Source: Welwitschia mirabilis (lineage: Eukaryota; Gnetophyta; Gnetopsida; Welwitschiales). From it: 64,000 nt of DNA. This document shows, piece after piece, positions 45,901-58,930 of the stretch. The notes beneath the pieces were generated by a model. That model was given only the letters and a program-made list of their open reading frames with translations, was not told the origin of the DNA and made no database searches. The stretch covers positions 154,945,866 through 155,009,865 of the forward strand of contig JBOZIK010000001.1 of NCBI GenBank assembly GCA_051453625.1, written 5' to 3'. The first letter of the stretch is position 1, and each line of letters opens with the position of its first letter. The position numbers were made by a program, and so were the translations under genes.

Positions 45901-48700
45901 ATAACAAAGCACAAAATAACATGTTTCATTTCATAATCAAAAAACACAATTTTTCTTATTTAGTAAACAATGATATAGATAAAGAACATTCCTTTGACAT
46001 GATGTACAAAAGAAACAAAAATATTTTAGATTTACATGAAGTATGATGAAACACTTAAAGTTACAAAACCCTAAGTTCAAGACCTAGACATGTGGTTTGT
46101 TCATGTACCACTTGTTTAAAAATATCATAATATTATTCACTATTCTTTTATATTCATGTGATGAAACAATTATTTATAATAATGATTTATTATTAATTAT
46201 TTAATGATATTTAAAAATATATAAGAATTCTATATCCTTTGCTTTTATTTTTCTAAAATTCACAAAATAGTTAATCTTAAACATAATATCAAAGGATACT
46301 TGGCTCAAATTTTATTATGATATCAAAGCTGATCATTTTGTACTAAAACATAAATGATGCAAAAGTAAAGTTTGTTCATAAAACTCCAAAAATTCATTTG
46401 TTTCATTAAATAATTCTAACCAAATTTAAGTTATGATCTCAATTGACATCATGAAAATTGATCCGACATTAAAAAGTCATAAGAAAGGAAGTAAGTGAGA
46501 TCATTTTCATCCAGTGCAAGGTTTCAAGAGTTATAGAAGTCAAAACAGTCAATCTAAATAGACGGTAGTTCTTCTAGTATTTCATGATTCGTGTTTCATT
46601 ATAAATAGAAGATGACTCCATTTAGGATCAATGCCTTATAATATTAATTGATAAAACTAGAAGGACAAACTAGGAGAACTAAGATGAAAATTAATAAGAT
46701 CAAGAAGGATATATCTAGATATGAAATACCCAAACATTATGAAGCATCAAAGAATAAGAATTAATTTCACATAGCAGTTGCACCACCATAGTCTTAGATT
46801 ATGAAGAGGTGAATTACTAAAATTGAAATCAATAAAATATATAAATCTAATAACTTAGAGATGTTCTACAAACATTTATCAAAATACCTAGTGATGAATT
46901 TATGAAATTAAGAAGTTAATAGCATAGTTTACATCATATTGTTTCTATTCAATGAAGACAAAGTTCATCAACCATCAAATTATTACATCTAAAGGTCAAA
47001 ATAGAATAAAAGGTCTATTTTCCTTCATGATAAAAGATAAAGACTTTCTTTCCTTCTCCTTACTTCTCATAAATGTATTGATGGAATAGTATTGACATCA
47101 TCTTATTTGTCTTTTCTTTCTAGTAAGTATTAATAAAATACATTTTCCAAAACCAACATAGCATGATTTACTATATTTGATAATTAATAGCTCGTTAAAT
47201 CAAATAAATGCAAAATTAAACAAAGTTTCTAAAATTGTTTTGAAATCCTACATGATAAGTTTGTAATAAATATATAAAACACTAAGTAGATAAATTCACT
47301 CTTTACCTTCTTACTACTATAGAAGATACAAAGCTTTGTCTCTTATGCTTCTGCATTTTATTCTATACTTTACAAATAAATCCTTCAATATGTCTTGTAA
47401 CTTTCTTACATTTAGTATGTAACAGAATTATGCTTTTCATTATTTTTTTCCATTCTTCCTCCTTTATTCTTTCATATATCCTTCTTGAAATTAATAATAG
47501 CTTAGTTCATGCAAATAATTTAAAAGAACAAAATTTACAATTTTTTCAAACCAATTAAAGTACATAATGATATAACTAAAGTGATAGAATAAATCCATCT
47601 CTTATCAAGTTTTAACTTTATGGGAGAATTTGCTTTATACAATACCACGTGTCAATCCTTGAAGGCACTTAGTTATGGATATCTATTAGAGTGAGTGGAA
47701 GATGGTTTATTTGGCTAGCCTTCACTCAATACAAAATTATGAAAATTAGAAGTTCTTGTAGAAAAAGTCAACCATATGTAATTACAATACACATGAGAAA
47801 AAAGATCACAACATTAACTTAAACTTTGTAACTATGTAGAAAATCATAAAATGCAACATTCATGAAAAGAAGACTAATAACTAATCTAACTATTTTAAAA
47901 GTGTAGAATAATGAAATGCAAATAATTATTATAAATTGGATTTTCTGCCAAATCCCACCTTGAGGACAATAAACTTCCAAATAGAAATCTAATAGGTCAA
48001 AGTCTATGGGGTTTTTGAAGAAAAACCAAAAAAGAATGTGATTTTTACTTACTACAAAACAAATATTAGTCTTTTGATCCGATAAGGCTTATAGGTCATA
48101 GGGTTAATGTATTAAATTGTAAAAACTGGTAATAAAAAAGAAAATAAAATAATAAAATAATAGTTCATATCCTACATTCTAATAGTTAAGGAACTTGAAA
48201 ATCCTTTCATTCACTATCACAATGAAATAATTAAACAAGATGCCTAAAAATGGGTCATAAGATATTTTTAGAAAGATTCATACAATTAAAAAGTGTAATG
48301 AAATTGAATTTAAACATGAGTTTACACATAGAATCTTCAGCTCCTACAAAAATAGGTCCAAAGAATGATGGAAGAGTTATAAAATCAAGATTCATTGCAC
48401 ACTATTACTTGTCATTTTCTGTTATAGTAAAGAAATATAGATTTTATAGACTTTAAATAAACATTATGTAAACATTATAGAGACATTATATACAATTTTC
48501 CTTCTAGCTTTACACCCAAATAAAACTTCTAAGTACTACAGTATTCCATAACAACATTGTTCTATGTTATTCAAATTATTGTCTAATCTTTGAGAAAAAC
48601 AATCATGAAAATTATCATACTCCTCCTATATCTATTCTAAAAAAGACATAAAAACCATAAAAAATAGTGATAGAAAAAAGGTAGTTCTATGTATCTCCCT
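45901..48700. other. AT-rich intergenic sequence, nothing recognised
   Basis: Very AT-rich on both strands. Frames such as 48250-48456 show no homology. No LINE endonuclease motifs were seen here despite the adjacent LINE RT. Confidence 0.5.
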
Positions 48701-48737
48701 AGCTAATTATTGATAATCCTTGTCAGCATTGTCCAGT

Positions 48738-49100
48738 TCACTTCCTCTTTTTATGTTGCCCCTTTACTGTAAACTGAGTTTTCTTTTTTAAGTGGGTATT
48801 ATCATCTTCATCTGCAAGTATAGGTGGTGGCCTTCTAGCTACTACAATAAAACCTCTTTTTAGTTGCTCTAAAGTCCTCAATATCATATCCATTTTTTTA
48901 TAGTGTTGTTCTAAAATACTGCTCATCTATTCTATTGACTCTTCCACATTTTCTTGTAGTCCTTTAAGCTGATTCATCTATTGTACTTCTAATAAATTAG
49001 TTCTTTGAGATACCTTGTAAAGAGGATCATATATGACCTTCTTACTAGCCATAGATGTTTGCACTTGACCTCTTTTAGTTCCATCTTTATTAAGTCCATA
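48738..49100 (-). pseudogene. Coding-like trace, possible retrotransposon ORF C-terminus
   Basis: A minus-strand frame with two stops reads as a coiled-coil-like piece (EQHYKKMDMILRTLEQLKRG) followed by ARRPPPILADEDD and a basic tail VKGQHKKRK. This is typical in style of the C-terminus of an accessory or gag-like retrotransposon ORF, but no specific family could be assigned. Confidence 0.3.
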
Positions 49101-50399
49101 GGTAACAAAAATAGTAAAATCTAATTACATGTAAGAAAGTATTTCTATTCCTTTTAACACAACGACTTCTTGATGCTCAAAAATTCTATTAATATGAACT
49201 TGGATGAGAAGTCTATTCTTTTTTTGGAGACTAATAATCTTTATTAATTTAAATATGAAGAGACAAAGATTCATATTCTTATTATCCAGTACATTAAGAA
49301 ATAATTCTACGTGGTGTGTCATGGTTGAGAAGTGATGTGAGATACTTGAGATATTTCAAGACATGACATGTAAAAGAATCCTCTAAATAGGCTAGAACGT
49401 ATCGCATTTAAACCATTAACCTTCAATTCAGAATTTTCTCTAAGAATTCCCTTTTTCTTTGCTAATACTACTAATTATTGCTTATTTTTTGAAGGAGTCA
49501 TATTTAAGGATAATTTTCATACTTGTCAAGGGTAGTTTTTTTTTTTTTACTTTGTTGATTATTTCTATAGTTATTACTACTTGTTTGCCATGAAATTTAG
49601 CTAAGAGTTGAAGAATAGTTTCTCTGCTTTCATAAAGATCCTCCTTATATTTCAAATTTGAATAAAATTACCATATTAAAAGGGAAAAATTACTAGCAAC
49701 TTATAATAAATAGTTTTAATAAAGAGTCTTTACCATGCAGGACATTAAAGGAAATGTTATCTCAAAACAAAGGAACACATTGATCTCTTTCATGAAATTC
49801 CACATGGTTACTTGCTTTAACTTATCTTGCTATTCTACTATTAATGCAATATATTCTATTGCAAGAGCTAGAAATGATTTACATAGGAATGATTCCACTT
49901 GTCTTCCTTCATGAGCATGGGTATCACCTTCTTTAATTAAGAATTCATCCCTCACCTAGTTTAAAACACATTTCATGATTCATGTTGATTTCTTGCTTAC
50001 TACTTATTTCCTCTTACTCTAAGTTTGTTTAATATTCTTCTCTTTTCTACTAGCATCATCTATTGTATTGATATATAGGTTTATTATATTTTTCTTTTTA
50101 TTAATAGTATTTTCTACTAACTTTTTTATTTGGGGATCCCTGATAGTTGCTATATCCTTTATAGACTTAGTTTGAAAATGGAGCTCTAGTAGCTTGACTA
50201 GGTTATGTAATCCCTTTTCTCAATACTTATTTGTATAGGTTCTTCTTGCAACTATTCCTACTATTATTAGCTTACTCCTTATTCTTCTAATGTGTTTTTG
50301 ACTTGAGGGGAAGTTGAACTTTTGCTGCTTTTTATTTTCTCTTAGCTCGCGGTCTTCTTAAGTTCTAGTTTAGCTCTTTTAGATTACAAAGTGTCTTCT

Positions 50400-51250
50400 T
50401 CTTGAATGGTAAAGTACTCTTTCTTAGTTGGAGAACTAACACCTGTATCTAAGATTATAGCTGCTAATTTTTGTAAACCTTATCCCTAGTTTGCAAAACT
50501 GCTTCTTGCTCCTTTTCTGCTATTTGGATCTTTGATTTCTTTCTTCATTATGAGGTCGCCTTGGCTCTTGCTCTAAGTTTTTTTGCAATGGTCTCATATG
50601 ATGCCCTCATTTCTTCTCTCTTCGTAGCTTTATCCTGGGCTGCATCTGATTATGGTGGTAGCTTCATGCCTATGAGAATGCATTCCTCCTCTTTAGTTAG
50701 AGGTTCATAACTGGTAGCATCTTGATCTTTCTTAGTCATTGGTGAAATCTTAATGTGTATTTTACCTCTTTGAAATTATAATTGGATCCTTTTAATTTCC
50801 ATCATTTGTTGATTTGTCAATTAGAATTGCCAATAACATCTCTTTAATTGTCATGGAATTTAACTCTAGAGTCATTTCTAGCGCTACCTCTACTATTCTT
50901 CTTATGTTTTCTTCCATTTTAGGGGTCAGTTCCATCCACCATCATCACAACCCTAGCTCCACATGCCCCCTTGACCCAAGCATATTGAATAGCTTATGGG
51001 CATCTTGAATTTTAGATGTCATCATTCCCTCATTGGCAAGAGAGGGTTCAAAATATTGGTCATGAGCTCTTTTTGTGTACAACTCACACTTTTGTTTTCT
51101 TGTTTTCTACACTCTTTCTTATTATTGCCTTAGGGCCTCTTTCTTTTTACAGCCTCTATTTTCTTTGCCATGTTTAGAGGTGTTCAAGCTATCTTTTCAA
51201 CATTGCTTCAAAAGATTAGAGCATTGTCACTATGAGAATCAGTAGGGAGA
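50400..51250 (-). pseudogene. Second coding-like trace, unassigned
   Basis: On the minus strand, broken frames give LTKEEECILIGMKLPP (about 50710-50660), then a KREEMRASYETIAKKLRARA helix (about 50620-50560). Upstream, at 50990-50800, is KIQDAHKLFNMLGSRGHVEL with WWMELTPKMEENIRRIVEVA after two stops. The charged, helical composition suggests a decayed structural ORF, possibly of the same element as the trace at 48738-49100. The plus-strand frame 50814-51008 is its shadow. Confidence 0.3.
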
Positions 51251-51259
51251 GAGTCTATC

Positions 51260-53130
51260 ATACTCATAGAATGCTCTAGCCATTAACAAAAGAAAATAGG
51301 AAAGAAAAGAATGTATAAGAATGAAATTAAAACTAAATGCAAAAGAAACTGAATGCGAAAGTAAGCATGCTAAGTTATGCTAAGTAAATCGAATTCCTTC
51401 TCTAAATTTTTTTCACTACAAAATAAGACAAGGATTAGAAACGAATGATTGAAAAAAATTAAATGATCAAACAAAAGCTAAAAGTAACAATGTAAATAAA
51501 ATGTGACTAAATCTAAAGCAAACCTAAGTTGATAACATGTTAAGAAAAGCATGCAAAGTGCTATGTGATGAGGGAAATAGGAAAAATAGGAGTTGTTAGG
51601 AGTGAGATGAAATGCAAAATTAGAAAAGACAAAATATAGAATCACAAGAGTAAGGGAGGAAATAATAATAAAGTGAAAGGAATTGGGGTACCATCACAAG
51701 TTATATTTATATTTTATTCCTTATATATGTATATTAGTTTTGAATTATTTTATTATATATTTCATTTCTAGTGCCATTTTATTAAAATTATATGTAATCT
51801 TTATTTATTCACTACATAAGATTAGTTAGAGTAAGAATTGAACCATCAATATATACAACATTACTATGATGTCTCCTATGACCTATTGAAAATAATAGTA
51901 GTATCAGGATCAAAACATGGATTATATAAATAACGTTAAGGTGGAAAGAAACTATTATTTTAATAAATAGAATTTGTCAAAGGTCACTCTAATACTCTAG
52001 TTATAACAATAATTCAATTAGCTAGAATTTACTTCTCTATTGTTAGATGATTTCTATAATTACTGTGTATTCTTGTATTTAAGACCTTAATTCTAAGATT
52101 AGTGATATGTTTATGTTAAGTGGTAACTTTTTTATGGAATATGGCAAAAACTATAAGCAAATGATATAACTTAAAAGTAGTATAAGATCTGAAATGGTAA
52201 TTGTTAAAGGACAAAAACTAAAGCAGCATATTTCTAAGAGGTAGTAGCTTATTGATATTTGTTTGACATGACAAGATAAAAGTTTAATGAAGTGAGATCA
52301 TCTAGCTACCAAGAGGAGGAGATTTCTAACTCAGATAACAAGGTTTAAAAAAAGGCTGTATCTTTGACTAAAACAAAAAAAAAAATCTACTTGCAAGTTG
52401 GCTATTATCATAATAAGCAACAGAACAATAATAGAGTGGATAGTAGTGAGTGTCATAGATGTTAATCATTTGTTTTTTTCTTCTTTTTCCTTTCCATATA
52501 ACATTAGTGCTTTAACTTCTGGTGCTTCACTATGAGTGGAACTTTTCAGATAGAGTAATGGACCATTTTGGCCCTACTATGCCCTTAGAAGATGATACAT
52601 TCTGCATTAGCAATGTAATTACAAAGCATTACCTAGGCACTTGAGATAAATTATTTTATTCTTTCTCTTTATTTTTGCCCTTTGTGTTTTTATTTCTTTT
52701 TTAAGATTCTTTATTTATAAGCTACTACCATCTATTATTGTTACAAATGTAATACTAATGTAAGTGTTGCGGTACATAATTATGCAACGTTACGTTATGA
52801 GTAGAATCCTGTTAGTTACAAATAAAATGCATAAACACAACATACTAATATAGACAGAAGTGACTCGAATGTTGTAATCCATCGAAGGTCATAGTAGGAA
52901 ATAAGAGAGTTTCTTTCCACAAAGAAATACTTGCATACTAATCTATAGAAATAACTTGCAATGTATGAAAGTAAAATATAACACACTTGTGCAAAGCTAA
53001 ATGTACTTAATGTAAACTAACTAAGCATAACCTTGACAAAAGTTACCCTCATAACCTATATCACTAAAGAAATTGTCCCCAGACCAGAAACAACATAATC
53101 TATGAGGATTAGAAACAATCATGTATTGAA
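51260..53130. other. AT-rich intergenic sequence, nothing recognised
   Basis: No element motif or convincing frame. Short A-rich runs near 52373-52385. Confidence 0.5.
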
Positions 53131-53134
53131 ATTA

Positions 53135-53770
53135 GAAAAAAGAAGTATTTTGTATTAATCGTGAACCACATTTGTGTTACAAAGTAGCCACACCTCAATG
53201 GAGAAAATGCCATCCAATACCAAGGAAAATATCTCTGTGCAACTACAAGGATGGATCTCCAGCCCTTTGATCTCTTGTCATGAGAATTTTAGATGCAAAT
53301 GAAGACAAGAGGGAGTTGAGGATGAGATCACTATTTATTGATTCACAAGCACACAACAAAACAGATAGAAATATGTGGATAAACCATAACGGTCACATGA
53401 GGAGAAACAAAAATACATGCAGCAGAAGTTAGGTAAATGTTTCGTATAGATGTTACAACAGTGTTATTTAGCTAGTCATTTGGATGATAGAAGAGATGAT
53501 GCCACCTTATAATTAATCCACACCAGCTACCAAATAGGCTACAATCAACATCCAATTGGCACTCTTTTCACGGTCATCCATATAGTCATCCAAACAATGA
53601 GGTGGATGATGGCCTCTAATAATTCTTTAATTAGTGCATTAATCTCAATGTTTTGGAGGAAGTTGTATCAGAAATGTAAAGTATTCAGAATTGCTCAAAA
53701 TGCTGTAAATCATCATGGAGATTACATGTTTTCATCCTTTTCATCTTAGCTCTCCATTATCATAAAAATC
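53135..53770 (-). repeat. Partial LTR-like repeat, copy 1
   Basis: Similar over its whole length to 56658-57290. Both contain GTGAACCACAT-type sequence, the block AATGGAGAAAATGCCA, and the block GATTACATGTT...CATCTTAGCTCTCCATTATC. It is cut at its right end by a 100-N gap. On the minus strand it has CAATAAATAG (a TATA-like or polyadenylation-like box near 53335), so minus orientation is favoured. Confidence 0.68.
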
Positions 53771-53870
53771 NNNNNNNNNNNNNNNNNNNNNNNNNNNNNN
53801 NNNNNNNNNNNNNNNNNNNNNNNNNNNNNNNNNNNNNNNNNNNNNNNNNNNNNNNNNNNNNNNNNNNNNN

Positions 53871-55170
53871 TTGTATCTTATTCTCATCCCCCTCCTTAAT
53901 ATGCAGACATTATTAACTATCTTATAACTATGAAAACATCATAACATTGGATCTACAATTAACACAAATATTTTCTTTATAGAATAGATGAATATAAGTG
54001 AATAGAGCCACATTTGTATCATAGGTGTAAAGATCAAATCATGAGAAAATATGTGACTAAATGGGAAATACCTAAAATCCTTTATATTTATCATAGTGGT
54101 ATTTGTGAAGGAAACTTTAATAGACATAATACAGCGATGAAAATCCTCCATTCTAGTTTTTATTAGCCTTTTTTTTTGTGATTCTTTTTATTTTGCCAGA
54201 AGATGTGATTCTTATCAGTGTTATGATAGGCTTGTGCATTCACAAGGAATGCCCCTTAATCCTATGCTTAAGCATGAGCCTTTTAATTGTTAGGGTATTG
54301 ATTTCATAGGCCCTATTCATCCATCTTCTTATAATAAGCATTAAATTTTAATGGTTGTGGATTATGTGACTAAATGGGTTGAAGTCATACTTACTTCTTT
54401 GAATGATGCCCAAACTATTTGTCATTTACTTAGAACTTATATCTTTTAGAGATTTGGTTTTCCTAGAGTTATCATTAGTGATCAAGATACTTATTTCATT
54501 AATTATATTTTTAAGAAACTTCTTTTGTTCATTGATATAAAACATAGAGTAGCTTATACTTGTCATCCTTAAACTAATGAACAAGGTTAAAATGCTAATA
54601 TAGAAATAACAAAAATGTTATAAAAACTTGTTCCTGTTAATAAAAATTCTTGAACTTCTAAAATTAATGATATACTTTAGGCTTAACATACTACTTGGTG
54701 TACTTCTCTTGGTTTTTTACCTTACAAACTTGTATATGGTAAATTTTGTGCATTACCTCTTAATGTGTATTATAATTCTTATCATGCATCCTATCAACTT
54801 AATCTTGTGGATTTTCATGAAAATCATATAAATGGATTAGCCCAATTAGACCATCTTGATGAAAATAGAACTCATACCATACATCATCAATTAATCCATA
54901 AAGCCCAAGCAAGGTTTAAACATGATAAAAAAATATTTTGTAAAAAGTTTGAATTTGGTCAACTTGTCTTATTATAAAACACTAGAGTTCATCTTTTTAA
55001 TAATAAGTTAACCTATAAATGATTAGATCTTTATCTTATAGAGAAAGTGCATATTAATGGATCAATTAAGATTTTAGACTTCAAGACTAGAGAGATTCAG
55101 AAAATTAATGGAAAATGGTTAAAATTATATGAAGGATCTTTAGATACAACTATGAACATGATAGGAGTAC
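53871..55170 (+). mobile_element. Ty3/gypsy integrase fragment, plus strand
   Basis: Plus-strand frames with stops give the 3' end of pol. Integrase core blocks are FIGPIHPSSYNK.., VDYVTKWVE, FGFPRVIISDQDTYFIN and a HPQTNEQ-like region (about 54300-54590). The ALPLNVYYNS and DHLDENRTHTIHHQLIHKAQ blocks follow, then ARFKHDKKIFCKKFEFGQLV (54765-54977), and the C-terminal block VHINGSIKILDFKTREIQKI with GKWLKLYEG (55047-55140). The family is the same as the minus-strand copy at 61990-64000. Everything upstream of integrase is missing or inside the 100-N gap 53771-53870. Confidence 0.86.
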
Positions 55171-56640
55171 TTTTTTGGAGATTTTCTTCAATGAGAATAA
55201 CTTCCTTCCTATCATTATCTAAGTTCTTTCTAATCCTACTCCTTTAATTGATATTGTGATGTTACCTAACAATCTTTCAAACTTAACTTGTATATTGCTT
55301 TATGAAGTTTCATAACTAGTATTCATACTTGGGCATTTATAATAATAAGATCAGATTCACCCAATCTTAAGACATTTCCATGTCTATGGACTTCATTTAA
55401 AGGAATATGCCTTGGTTTCTTATTCCTTTTTCAATGGTGTTAAGGTCTTGGATTTTTAGAAGTGTTCTTTTCTATCTTTTATCTCACTCATTCACCTTCG
55501 TATTTTTGCGTGCGTAATCATGTGAAAATTTCTTAAACATAAAAAAAAAGTGAAATAATGATCATGACCTATTATATTTTGTGCTTCAAAGAAAAATACA
55601 TGATCACCATAATGTTCTACCACACTAGAATAAATATTTCGAAAAGGAACCTTTGGTAGTATTGGTAGCTATGGAAACTCCATTGAAGGATTAGTTGGTT
55701 ATGCTTTATCAGTTCTTACTTCTTTGACATTGGTTGCACTACCCTCATGATAAAAAAATAAATAAAATTTAAGGATAGAGATCAATGGTGTTTTTGGTAT
55801 CATCAGAGGCTTTGCTTGTTTTCTAGACTCCTAGTATTCCCACTTAGTCATTTTAGTTTTGAAGATTTAGATATGTTTGTGGAATGAGAGCAAGTGAGGT
55901 CATTTCTAAGTAACTTTTGAATTTGACATTCATTATTCTATGCACTTAAAACTTCGACTATCATCATAACCACTGCCTTTTCGAGTGAACTTATTGAAGT
56001 ATTTATATTTTATCATGCATATTTACTAAGGTGATATTATGATATTTTCCTTAGAAGTTTGCTAGATTAGTACTTAGAATAGGCAAACAATCTTCTTCTT
56101 TTTCCTTGTGTCCATTTTCACTTTATGTTTCTTTGGTTTTTGAGTTTTGGATTTTAAAGTTATTTTTACGTTTTCTCATTCTTTTATAAGATATTAATCA
56201 TTTAGTAGTTTCCTTGCTATTTTTTTAATCTTAAATCATTTTTTAGTAAGCATTTAAAAATTATAAAGAAACATCTTTTTATTTCATAGTTTTTATTTTT
56301 TCCCTTATAGCTCATAGAGTTTTGAGTTTACCATGCTTTTATTTTTTGTTTATGCATATTCATGTAGTTTTTCTTATAGGTTTTAACTTAGATAGTTTAT
56401 TTTATTTAGCCATAGTTTTTTGTTTCTTATGTATTTGTCCTTTTTCCTTTGTTTTTATTGGTTATCTATCTGATTTTTTATCTTTCTGATTTTTTTTTTC
56501 TAGAACTGCTACTTAAATGACCATATCTGAGCCTAAGTCTTCTAGCTGATATTCTCTTTCATAAAACCTTTTCATGCTCTATCATCCACTTGGTCATCCA
56601 AATAATACTAGGTAGATAATGGTCTAATTTTTTTTTTTTT
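55170..56640 (+). mobile_element. 3' region of the plus-strand gypsy copy
   Basis: Non-coding except for a conserved stretch LRHFHVYGLHLKEYALVS and FFNGVKVL (about 55360-55460), which also occurs in the inverted copy (61755-61600). The region matches 61990-59850 in reverse complement, with substitutions and indels, up to a poly-T tract near 56626-56642. There similarity ends and the LTR-like copy 2 begins. Confidence 0.7.
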
Positions 56641-56657
56641 TCTTTAAGAGTCATTCT

Positions 56658-57367
56658 AAAAAGAAGTATTTTTTATTAATCATGAACCACATCTGTATTA
56701 CAAAGTAGCCATATATCAATGGAGAAAATGCCACTCAACACCAAAGAAAACGTCTCTTTATAACTACAAGGATGGATCTCTAGCCCTTTGATCTCCTAAC
56801 ATAAGAATTTTTGGTACAATAAAGATAAGCAAGAGTCAAGATAAAGATCACTATTTATTAACTCACAAACACAAAATAAAAATAGATAGAAAGGTGAGGG
56901 TAAATCATAACAGTCACACGAGGAGAAACAGAAACATATGTGGCAGAAGTTAGGTGAATGTTCAGTATAGACATTATAATAGTATCATCTGGCTAGTCCT
57001 CCAAATAATAGAAGAGACAATGCCACATCATAATTAATTCACATCAGCTGCTAGATAGACTACTGTCAGCATCTAGTTGACACTCTTTACACAGTCATTA
57101 GTATAGTCATCTAGACAATGGGATGGACAATGAACTTTGATAATTCTTTAATCAGTGCATCAGTCTCAATGTTTTATAAGAAGTTATCTCTAAAATTTAA
57201 AGTATTCAAAATAGCTCAAAATGCTTTAAATCATCATGGAGATTACATGTTCTTATTCTTTTCATCTTAGCTCTCCATTATCATAAAAATCAAGCATTTA
57301 CCTATCTATTAACTTGGAAAACCACTCAAAATATCCTATCAAATATGCATAAGTTAGTAGCGTAACA
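56658..57367 (-). repeat. LTR-like repeat, copy 2 (probable 3' LTR of the minus-strand gypsy)
   Basis: On the minus strand the repeat starts TGTTACGCTACTAACTTATG at 57367, immediately after a polypurine-type tract (AAGTGGGGGACTA, 57380-57368). It ends near 56683 (GGTTCA) or slightly beyond, to about 56658. TG...CA ends, the polypurine tract and a CAATAAATAG-like box in the 3' half suit an LTR of about 0.7 kb on the minus strand. Boundaries rest on comparison with copy 1. Confidence 0.6.
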
Positions 57368-57381
57368 TAGTCCCCCACTTA
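57368..57381 (-). promoter_or_regulatory. Polypurine tract of the gypsy LTR
   Basis: The sense strand reads AAGTGGGGGACTA followed by TGTTACG, the standard primer for plus-strand DNA synthesis followed by an LTR start. Confidence 0.6.
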
Positions 57382-57686
57382 GCCTTATCAGTCCCTGATA
57401 AAATTAGATGGTAAACCATGTTTGCGATCTAACTAATTAAACAATAAAATAGCTAGGATCCTTAAGGAAATAATTTCAAAAAGATTTTTAGAATTTAACA
57501 AAGATACATACTATATTTTGAAAAATTAGAAAAACTGAATATTTCACCTACCAGAAGCTTAGCCAATCAGTCATTTGGGTCATCATCTTAATGATAGAAG
57601 GGACGATAGGCTCAGAAAAAGTTTTTAAAATCTAGAACCTGCAACATAATTTTTATTTTTATATAATCAGACAGAGTAATAAGACA

Positions 57687-57699
57687 ACCCCCCACTGAG
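57687..57699 (-). promoter_or_regulatory. Second polypurine-tract-like motif
   Basis: The sense strand reads CAGTGGGGGGT directly followed by TGTCTTATTACTCTG, again a polypurine tract plus LTR-like start, about 310 bp upstream of the first. It could belong to a nested or duplicated LTR end. Confidence 0.45.
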
Positions 57700-57899
57700 T
57701 TAAGCAGTCATGAATAGAAAATTTACCTAAGTAAAATAAATCCTGATCATAACATGTAAAAAATTAAAAGATAATCATAAAAATTCAGATACAAATAAGT
57801 ACATCATGCTAGAAAAATAATATGTCTATATAAATATTAGAAGAGAGTTTTTTTAGTACAAAAATGTATAGAATGAAAGATACAAAATAATAATACAAA

Positions 57900-58930
57900 A
57901 TCACTTCTCTCATCTACACATGATAAATTGTGGTTTAGCAGCTGGCTCAAGAGTAGGGGGAGAAGAAGGAGGATGCTTAGGATCTATAAGAAAATGGAGG
58001 TCCAAGGATGTGGAAATCAATTTGATCGTCTCATCGACCTGGGCATGTACAACCTTAGGCATGTCTACAGTCACACTCTACTGAATGGAAATAACATGCT
58101 AGTGCATGTCGACAATTTGGTTCTCAGTGTGCTATACTCTCCTCTCAATAGTTAGGAACCTATGCTATAAACTATGGATCCTATGATCAATCTACTTGAG
58201 TGATGCTCCAACTGCAAATCTTTGAACTTGAAGTCTCTCTATCTCTCTTGGAACCTATATACCTATGTCTTGTAAATGGCGAGTAGAGGTCTAAATGTGT
58301 GATAAACACTACTTGCCCATGGGCTCTGGTATCCCAAATCGTCTATAGAGTGCTGAGAGGAGGCATGGATCACTAATTTTTTAAAGCTACCATGCCTCTA
58401 TCATGGATCTAAATCTCCTCCAGATGAATGTAGGAAGATCCATCTGCTTTCCATGTCTAAAAGTTGCCAATATCTATAAATGTGCAACTATGGCGTGAAT
58501 GTCATGAAAATATGGGATAATGTTATGAATCAACCCTCTGTGTAATACCTTGTATGTAGGAATTAGCTGAGTAACATTTACCCCCTGTTGATCAGTAGTT
58601 AGATCAACTGATATATTCAAAATGATGTTGTATGCTGGACACTCCTTACTCCCATCAACTGAGTGTATGTGCATACTCCTAAGTGCATCAAGATTTCTGA
58701 TAACTACAATATGGGATAGAAGAATGTCTCTCTCATGGTCTCATATAAATGCAACAATCATGTCCTGTAGCTGACCATGAGCATTAGGTTGCCTTTTTAT
58801 GTGCATGGTGTTGTAGAATTCCCTTGTCTCTGATACGTAGTATGACCNNNNNNNNNNGCTATAAATTAGTTAATCTCTAGTCAACCTAAGCCTTAATCCA
58901 GCTCATAAAATCACCAAAATATCACTTGAC
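57900..58930 (-). pseudogene. Extra ORF remnant downstream of gypsy pol
   Basis: The minus strand gives a broken coding-like sequence: HIHSVDGSKECPAYNIILNI and LTTDQQGVNVTQLIPTYKVL (58674-58540), IHNIIPYFHDIHAIVAHL (to 58474), then MDLPTFIWRRFRSMIEAW (about 58440) and ISDPCLLSALYRRFGIPE (about 58370-58320). It ends with a charged stretch around 58250. The style resembles ORFs annotated as putative plant transposon proteins that accompany gypsy elements. It lies 3' of the minus-strand pol and upstream of the polypurine tracts, so an additional ORF of that element is likely. A 10-N gap lies at 58848-58857. Confidence 0.4.
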
